Source: CALBPI01 sp038533155
GTDB taxonomy: Bacteria > Pseudomonadota > Gammaproteobacteria > Steroidobacterales > Woeseiaceae
Length of the DNA: 64,000 nucleotides
Assembly (NCBI GenBank): GCA_038533155.1
Contig: JBCAZH010000001.1
Location: forward strand, 1 to 64,000
Direction of reading: 5' to 3'
The position numbers and the translations under genes were made by a program. The notes under the pieces were generated by a model. It searched no databases and had not been told where the DNA came from. It was given only the letters and a program-made list of their open reading frames with translations. Within the stretch, counting starts at the first letter, position 1, and each line of letters opens with the position of its first letter. Shown here piece after piece: positions 60,258-64,000 of this stretch.

Positions 60258-62561
60258 CTAGAACCTCACCCCCATCTCCCTGAGACGTGCGACCCGGTAC
60301 ATGCGTGCCGGGTCGCTTTTTGCTTGCTCAACAGAGAACCCGAAGCGCTCGAGTTGCCCGGCTGCGCCTTCGAGGTCTCCCGATAGAGCCTCAACGTACG
60401 CGGCCGCCAGCGCAAAGCGTGCGTGATAACTCGGCTCCGACGACTCAGCCGCGCGCGCCTCGGCAAATGCTGCGACGCCCGCCCTGGCACCTTCAAAATC
60501 TCCCATCTGTGCGCGTAGTTCTATATCGCCAAAGATCGAGAAGAATGCAGATCCAAAGTACTGCGCTTCGATTTCGGATGATCGATCCATGTTGTCGCGA
60601 GCGACGGTGAAATCTTTTCGCTCGGCGGCCAGTTCCGCCTTGAAGCGGTACGCCTGATCATCAGGGCTGCCGTTCTCGTCGCTCCAGCCAATCAACGCAT
60701 CGACGCGTTGCTCGGCGCGCGCGAAGTCATTGTCGACGTAAAACTCGTAAGCGGCCAAGTAGATTTGCGTGATGCCCCATTGTGAGTGATCACGCAACGC
60801 GGACGACTCGTACAAGGCGGCGGCCTGCTTCATGGTCTGGTGCGCCGTGTCGAACTCTCCCGCATCTTTCTGCAGATACTGAAGGTAGTGCAGCACGCCC
60901 AGCAACCGATCCGGGTCATCGCCGTGGTCCTCGGCGATAGCGATCTCCAACAAGCGGCGAGCATTGTTCGAATCTTCCGGATCGCTGGTCGCGTAGGCCA
61001 GTTCGAAAGCAAAAGACAAGTGTTCATCGGAGAGGTAGCGGTTGGGATCATCGAAGCTTGGCGCGATTTCTCGCAACAACGCAAGCGCTTCGTCAGTCTC
61101 ACCAACGGCGGTCAAAACATCCGCAAGCCGCATCTTGCCAGTGCGCAGCAAACCATCGCTCCCGAATCCGGCCTCAATCCACGGTTGCAGAATGCCGCGT
61201 GCGGTTTCGTAGTCGAACGCATCGACGAAATGCCCTCCGACAACCAAACAGATCTCCGCCGCTTTGTCCGGATCGCTCGCGTAGTTGGCCAACGCATCCT
61301 GCGCTCTTGCCAACATCACCTCGCGCACGCGAGCGCTGTCGGTTTCCGTTGTGAACGCGCGATCGAGAATATCTCGGTAGGTGGCTTGTAAAGCGATATT
61401 GTCCTCCGCCTTCGCGAGAAAGAACTCGGCGCGATTGCGCGACTCAAGGGCGCGTTGATTCGCGATCAGGGTCAGCACAAAACCGGCAAGAACTGCGAGC
61501 GTTAAGCCACCAGCGAGCGCGAACACGCCTGGATTTCTTTGTACCGCTTTGGTGAATCGATAGGCGGCACCGCCATCGCGCGCGGTCACTGGCCGTCGAT
61601 CGATCAGATTCCCGATATCGTCGCGAAGTGCGTTGACGGTGGCGTACCGGTCCGATGCGTCAAAGGCCGTCGCTTTCGCAAGAATCGCATAGAGGTCGGC
61701 GGATCCGACCTCTTCGGCTCGCAATTCAACCCCGCCGTCACTAGCCCGTGCGGGCAGGTGGCCGGCCAACACCTGATGGAGTACCAAACCGATTGCAAAG
61801 ACGTCGGTCGCTACGGATGGCGTCTCGGCGTTGAGCTGTTCCGGCGCCGCGTAAGCGATCGTCAGTGGACCGACCGTTTGCGGTGCATGCGGCTCGATCA
61901 GCGATGAGACGCCGAAATCGATTAGGCGAACGTTGCCGTCCGCGTCGATCAAGATGTTCGCGGGCTTGATGTCTCTGTGCAGGATAAGGCGTGAGTGTGC
62001 GTGAGCTACTGCTGCGCACAGTTGTAGAGCAAGGAGTAGAACTTTGCGGGGAGCAGGTTTCGTGCGGGCCACGTAGTGATCGATGGGTTCGCCCTCAACG
62101 AATTCGATTGCCATGAAAGGTCGATTATCGTTGCTCTGTCCACCGTCGATAATCCGACTGATTCCGGGGTGGTCCAGGGTCGCCAGCCGTTGTCGCTCGG
62201 CAGCGAAGTTGCGCTGCCACTCCGGGTTGCTCGCTCGAAGGACTTTGAGCGCCACGCGTTGGTCGTACAGACCATCGTTACGGCTCGCTTCGTAAACCTC
62301 GCCCATGCCACCGGCCGCAATGAAACGATCGATACTCCAACTTCCGATCGATGTACCGATTGGGAGTAGGTCACGCTCCAAGTTGGCGTTATCCGGTATT
62401 GCGGTCAGCATGAACGACTGCGCACGGCGCCGTCGTTCAAAAAAGCCCGTCACAAACTGGCCTTCGGGGTCGTCGTGGCCCTCTGCGAGACGTTTGTTCC
62501 GTTCCGTTTGCGGCAGTGCTTCCAGCGCCTCGATATCTTCCGAGATTTTGCGCCAATCCAT
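60258..62561 (-). CDS. Membrane-bound serine/threonine protein kinase with TPR-like domain
   Basis: 767 residues. A Hanks-type kinase domain (about 75-330) has the Gly loop AAGGMGEVYEA, catalytic K106 in VALKVL, HRDIKPANILI (D197) and DFGVSS (D215). One membrane helix follows at about 350-370 (GVFALAGGLTLAVLAGFVLTLIANQ). The outer part is a helical repeat domain of about 390 residues, resembling TPR. It probably senses an external signal and phosphorylates cytoplasmic targets, possibly the ECF sigma factor. GAGGAG lies seven bases before the ATG. Confidence 0.92.
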   Translation of the reverse strand: MDWRKISEDIEALEALPQTERNKRLAEGHDDPEGQFVTGFFERRRRAQSFMLTAIPDNANLERDLLPIGTSIGSWSIDRFIAAGGMGEVYEASRNDGLYDQRVALKVLRASNPEWQRNFAAERQRLATLDHPGISRIIDGGQSNDNRPFMAIEFVEGEPIDHYVARTKPAPRKVLLLALQLCAAVAHAHSRLILHRDIKPANILIDADGNVRLIDFGVSSLIEPHAPQTVGPLTIAYAAPEQLNAETPSVATDVFAIGLVLHQVLAGHLPARASDGGVELRAEEVGSADLYAILAKATAFDASDRYATVNALRDDIGNLIDRRPVTARDGGAAYRFTKAVQRNPGVFALAGGLTLAVLAGFVLTLIANQRALESRNRAEFFLAKAEDNIALQATYRDILDRAFTTETDSARVREVMLARAQDALANYASDPDKAAEICLVVGGHFVDAFDYETARGILQPWIEAGFGSDGLLRTGKMRLADVLTAVGETDEALALLREIAPSFDDPNRYLSDEHLSFAFELAYATSDPEDSNNARRLLEIAIAEDHGDDPDRLLGVLHYLQYLQKDAGEFDTAHQTMKQAAALYESSALRDHSQWGITQIYLAAYEFYVDNDFARAEQRVDALIGWSDENGSPDDQAYRFKAELAAERKDFTVARDNMDRSSEIEAQYFGSAFFSIFGDIELRAQMGDFEGARAGVAAFAEARAAESSEPSYHARFALAAAYVEALSGDLEGAAGQLERFGFSVEQAKSDPARMYRVARLREMGVRF
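60289..60321 (+). terminator. Intrinsic terminator inside the kinase 3' end, for the secreted protein gene
   Basis: GCGACCCGG and CCGGGTCGC pair perfectly and extend by three more pairs (one G-T) to a 12-bp stem with an ATGC loop. Five T residues follow on the plus strand. It lies 40 bases after the stop of the secreted protein gene and within the coding sequence for the kinase C-terminus on the other strand. Confidence 0.8.
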
Positions 62562-62711
62562 CGAATGCTCCTCGATTGTCCACCGAGATTACGAAACCCT
62601 GACGCGATCAGGCAAGGACGCTGGCGTCGGCGCTAGCTTAGCTTGGCCGGTTTTCTCGCGAGCCTGCGTAAGAATGAGTATGCAAACTCGATATCGGGTT
62701 ACCGGTTTGTC

Positions 62712-62768
62712 CTGGGATGGTGGCTGCACCAGCGTGCCCTCCTGCAGCGCAGAGCGTCACCATCCCAG
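62712..62768. repeat. Long nested hairpin upstream of the kinase gene
   Basis: Outer arms CTGGGATGGTG (62712-62722) and CACCATCCCAG (62758-62768) match over 11 bp; an inner pair GCTGCA (62723-62728) and TGCAGC (62743-62748) nests within. No T-tract follows on either strand, so it is not a simple terminator. It may be a structured mRNA leader of the kinase or a protein-binding site. Confidence 0.6.
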
Positions 62769-62828
62769 CGGCAATTTAGGTCAGAGTTTCGTGGTTGCGC
62801 AACGACTCAGCAAATGATTTTTCGAGAT

Positions 62829-62846
62829 AATTGCGCATCCGCAATT
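62829..62846. promoter_or_regulatory. Small palindrome AATTGCG-N4-CGCAATT
   Basis: Perfect 7-bp arms with a CATC spacer lie about 270 bp upstream of the kinase start. The size suits a dimeric regulator site. It could also be a minor hairpin. Confidence 0.35.
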
Positions 62847-62889
62847 GCTTCTCGGTCGGTCTAATTGCTTGATTCACAATCGATGCGCG

Positions 62890-62921
62890 AAAAAAACCCC
62901 GGTGCGAACGACGCACCGGGG
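62890..62921 (-). terminator. Intrinsic terminator of the sRNA/polA transcript
   Basis: Minus-strand CCCCGGTGCG-TCGTT-CGCACCGGGG forms a perfect 10-bp GC-rich stem with a five-base loop and is followed by seven T residues. It lies about 135 bp after the polA stop, forming the 3' end of the predicted small RNA. Confidence 0.92.
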
Positions 62922-63004
62922 GAGTTTGTACGATCAAGTCTTGGGGACACTTGATCGCGAGCCCGTCCAGGGAGGAGAAAAACGGGCGAGTACAAGCAGC
63001 ACTC
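62890..63004 (-). ncRNA. Candidate Spot 42/ErsA-position small RNA
   Basis: About 115 nt transcribed from the minus strand after polA. From 5' to 3' the sequence shows UUGUA pairing with UACAA (62991-62995 with 62926-62930) as a closing stem. Inside it are hairpin A (GCCCGU/ACGGGC, with a 15-nt loop containing CUCCUCCC) and hairpin B (CGAUCAAGU/ACUUGAUCG, loop GUCCCCAAG). The terminator hairpin follows. The CU-rich loop could pair with Shine-Dalgarno sequences, as in many Hfq-type sRNAs. The position downstream of polA is that of Spot 42 in E. coli and ErsA in Pseudomonas. Homology is not shown; the 5' end is inferred from the promoter. Confidence 0.72.
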
Positions 63005-63010
63005 AAGAAG

Positions 63011-63038
63011 TTAGAAACCCAAGTGCGACTGAAGTTCC
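63011..63038 (-). promoter_or_regulatory. Sigma-E/AlgU-type promoter of the sRNA
   Basis: On the minus strand GGAACTT (63038-63032) and TCTAA (63015-63011) are spaced by exactly 16 bases, matching the GAACTT-N16-TCTRA consensus of RpoE/AlgU sigma factors. It lies between the polA stop and the first stem of the predicted small RNA, and predicts initiation near 63004. No rpoE gene is in the window. Confidence 0.7.
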
Positions 63039-63055
63039 AAAAAAGCAGAAAAATT

Positions 63056-64000
63056 TTAGTGTGCTTCGTCCCAATTGGCACCGAGCGACGCGTCGACCTT
63101 CAGTGGCACATCTAACTTGCTTGCACGCTCCATCCGCTCGACGACCTCCTGCATCAGCGCTTCCGCTTCGCCAGTCGCGACCTCCAGCACCAATTCGTCG
63201 TGAACTTGCATGATGAGACGTGCGTCTACTCGTGATGCATTCAGCCAAGTCTGTACGTCGATCATCGCGCGCTTGATGATGTCGGCGGCGGTGCCTTGCA
63301 TCGGTGCGTTGATCGCGCTGCGCTCAGCATATTGACGTCGTTGCACATTGCGGGAACGAATTTCTGGCAAGTAGAGGCGTCGACCGTGTAGTGTCTCGAC
63401 GTACCCATCATCGTGCGCTTGTTTGCGCGTGCGCTCCATATAGTCGTGCACACCGGGGTATCTCTCGAAGTAGGTGTCGACGTATTGTTGTGCCTCACCG
63501 CGGCCGATGTTGAGCTGTCTGGCTAGACCAAAAGCCGACATCCCATAGATCAATCCAAAGTTGATGGCTTTTGCCGAGCGTCGTTGATCCGATGTGACTT
63601 CGCTGAGCGGTAACCCGAATACCTCTGCTGCGGTAGCACTGTGAACATCTGCGTCGTTGGCAAATGCCTCGAGCAATCCTCGGTCGCCGGATAAGTGCGC
63701 CATGATCCGCAATTCGATTTGCGAGTAGTCGGCAGCCAACAAGCGATAGCCATCGGCCGGAACAAACGCTTGTCGAATCCGCCTTCCTTCTGGAGTGCGA
63801 ATCGGAATGTTCTGCAGATTGGGGTCGGATGAAGACAGACGACCGGTTGCGGCAACCGCTTGGTGATAGGAGGTGTGCACACGGCCATCCGCTGCGATCA
63901 GAGTCGGCAATTTATCGGTGTATGTGCTCTTGAGTTTCGACACGCTGCGATACTCAAGAATGACTTCCGGCAGCTCGAATTCTGCGGCTAGCTCAGCGAG
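63056..64000 (-). CDS. polA: DNA polymerase I, C-terminal part (partial)
   Basis: The frame is open to the right edge, so only the last ~314 residues of the polymerase domain are present. Motif A is LLAADYSQIELRIMAHLSGD, motif B is RRSAKAINFGLIYGMSAFGL and motif C is MQVHDELVLEV. The fragment begins LAELAAEFELPEVILEYRSV in the fingers/palm region. Pol I fills gaps and removes RNA primers. The N-terminal 5'-nuclease and 3'-5' exonuclease domains lie outside the window. Confidence 0.97.
   Translation of the reverse strand, partial: LAELAAEFELPEVILEYRSVSKLKSTYTDKLPTLIAADGRVHTSYHQAVAATGRLSSSDPNLQNIPIRTPEGRRIRQAFVPADGYRLLAADYSQIELRIMAHLSGDRGLLEAFANDADVHSATAAEVFGLPLSEVTSDQRRSAKAINFGLIYGMSAFGLARQLNIGRGEAQQYVDTYFERYPGVHDYMERTRKQAHDDGYVETLHGRRLYLPEIRSRNVQRRQYAERSAINAPMQGTAADIIKRAMIDVQTWLNASRVDARLIMQVHDELVLEVATGEAEALMQEVVERMERASKLDVPLKVDASLGANWDEAH

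Larger units (their letters stand above)
62562..62889. other. Kinase upstream region, no gene
   Basis: About 330 bp between the kinase start and the sRNA terminator. It holds a long hairpin at 62712-62768 and a palindrome AATTGCG-CATC-CGCAATT at 62829-62846. I see no supported coding frame. It must contain the kinase promoter on the minus strand; I cannot identify it with confidence. Confidence 0.5.

Noticed and set aside
1..64000. tRNA, rRNA, CRISPR array, insertion sequence or prophage
   Set aside because: Intergenic spaces are short and I saw no cloverleaf-like stretches, spacer-repeat pattern, transposase or phage gene.

Overview
The window looks like chromosomal DNA of a free-living, aerobic gammaproteobacterium with type IV pili. 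The base composition is moderately GC-rich by eye. The evidence is gene order: yicC-gmk-rpoZ-spoT-ridA-recG, rph-rdgB-hemW, pilMNOPQ-aroK-aroB, divergent tesA/ABC exporter, and dsbA-cytochrome c4-engB near polA are all gammaproteobacterial arrangements. The Hanks-type kinase with an ECF43-like sigma factor and the DUF1800/DUF1501 pair recall marine or soil lineages such as Woeseiaceae-like or Chromatiales-like groups, but I cannot name a genus. Two 100-N gaps, one flanked by identical 55-bp ends, show a short-read draft or metagenome assembly.

Layout. 1-5.1 kb: aa3 cytochrome c oxidase locus (ctaC, ctaD, a 40-aa small protein, ctaG, ctaE, then a terminator) with DUF2909 and SURF1. 5.3-7.4 kb: DUF2244, a BioC-like methyltransferase and ComF. 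7.4-10.7 kb: exported DUF1800 and DUF1501 proteins behind a CRP-type palindrome. 10.7-19.0 kb: minus-strand run yicC-gmk-rpoZ-spoT-ridA-recG-ubiC-ubiA (RNA decay, nucleotides, ppGpp, DNA repair, ubiquinone). 19.1-24.3 kb: PP2C phosphatase, rph-rdgB-hemW, then a DnaA-box-bearing intergenic region, rpmE and gltA. 24.3-27.5 kb: PBP1A and a conserved unknown. 27.8-38.6 kb: pilMNOPQ, a terminator, aroK-aroB-dgt-like-pyrF-hemE-DUF445. 38.6-44.2 kb: fadD, tesA and an ABC exporter pair. 44.2-54.2 kb: photolyase-oxyR-membrane protein, YcgN-nitroreductase, a large lipoprotein, NnrU, an M20 peptidase and an FAD oxidoreductase. 54.3-58.9 kb: a degenerate HD-GYP protein, an L,D-transpeptidase, a lipoprotein DsbA, cytochrome c4 and engB. 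58.9-64 kb: ECF sigma factor, a secreted repeat protein, a Ser/Thr kinase, a structured small-RNA locus and the 3' part of polA.

Most genes are housekeeping. The most interesting stretch is the polA-engB interval. In Escherichia this interval holds the Spot 42 RNA and in Pseudomonas the sRNA ErsA. Here, directly downstream of polA, I see a perfect sigma-E/AlgU-type promoter (GGAACTT-N16-TCTAA) followed by about 115 nt that fold into a closing stem, two hairpins (one with an anti-Shine-Dalgarno loop, CUCCUCCC) and an intrinsic terminator. A three-gene signalling cassette (ECF sigma factor, duplicated-module secreted protein, membrane Ser/Thr kinase) lies between this RNA and engB. Other points of interest are an inverted pair of perfect DnaA boxes upstream of the rpmE promoter, an HD-GYP protein lacking metal ligands, an intrinsic terminator abutting the aroK start, a terminator embedded in a convergent coding sequence, and two assembly gaps whose true nature can be inferred.
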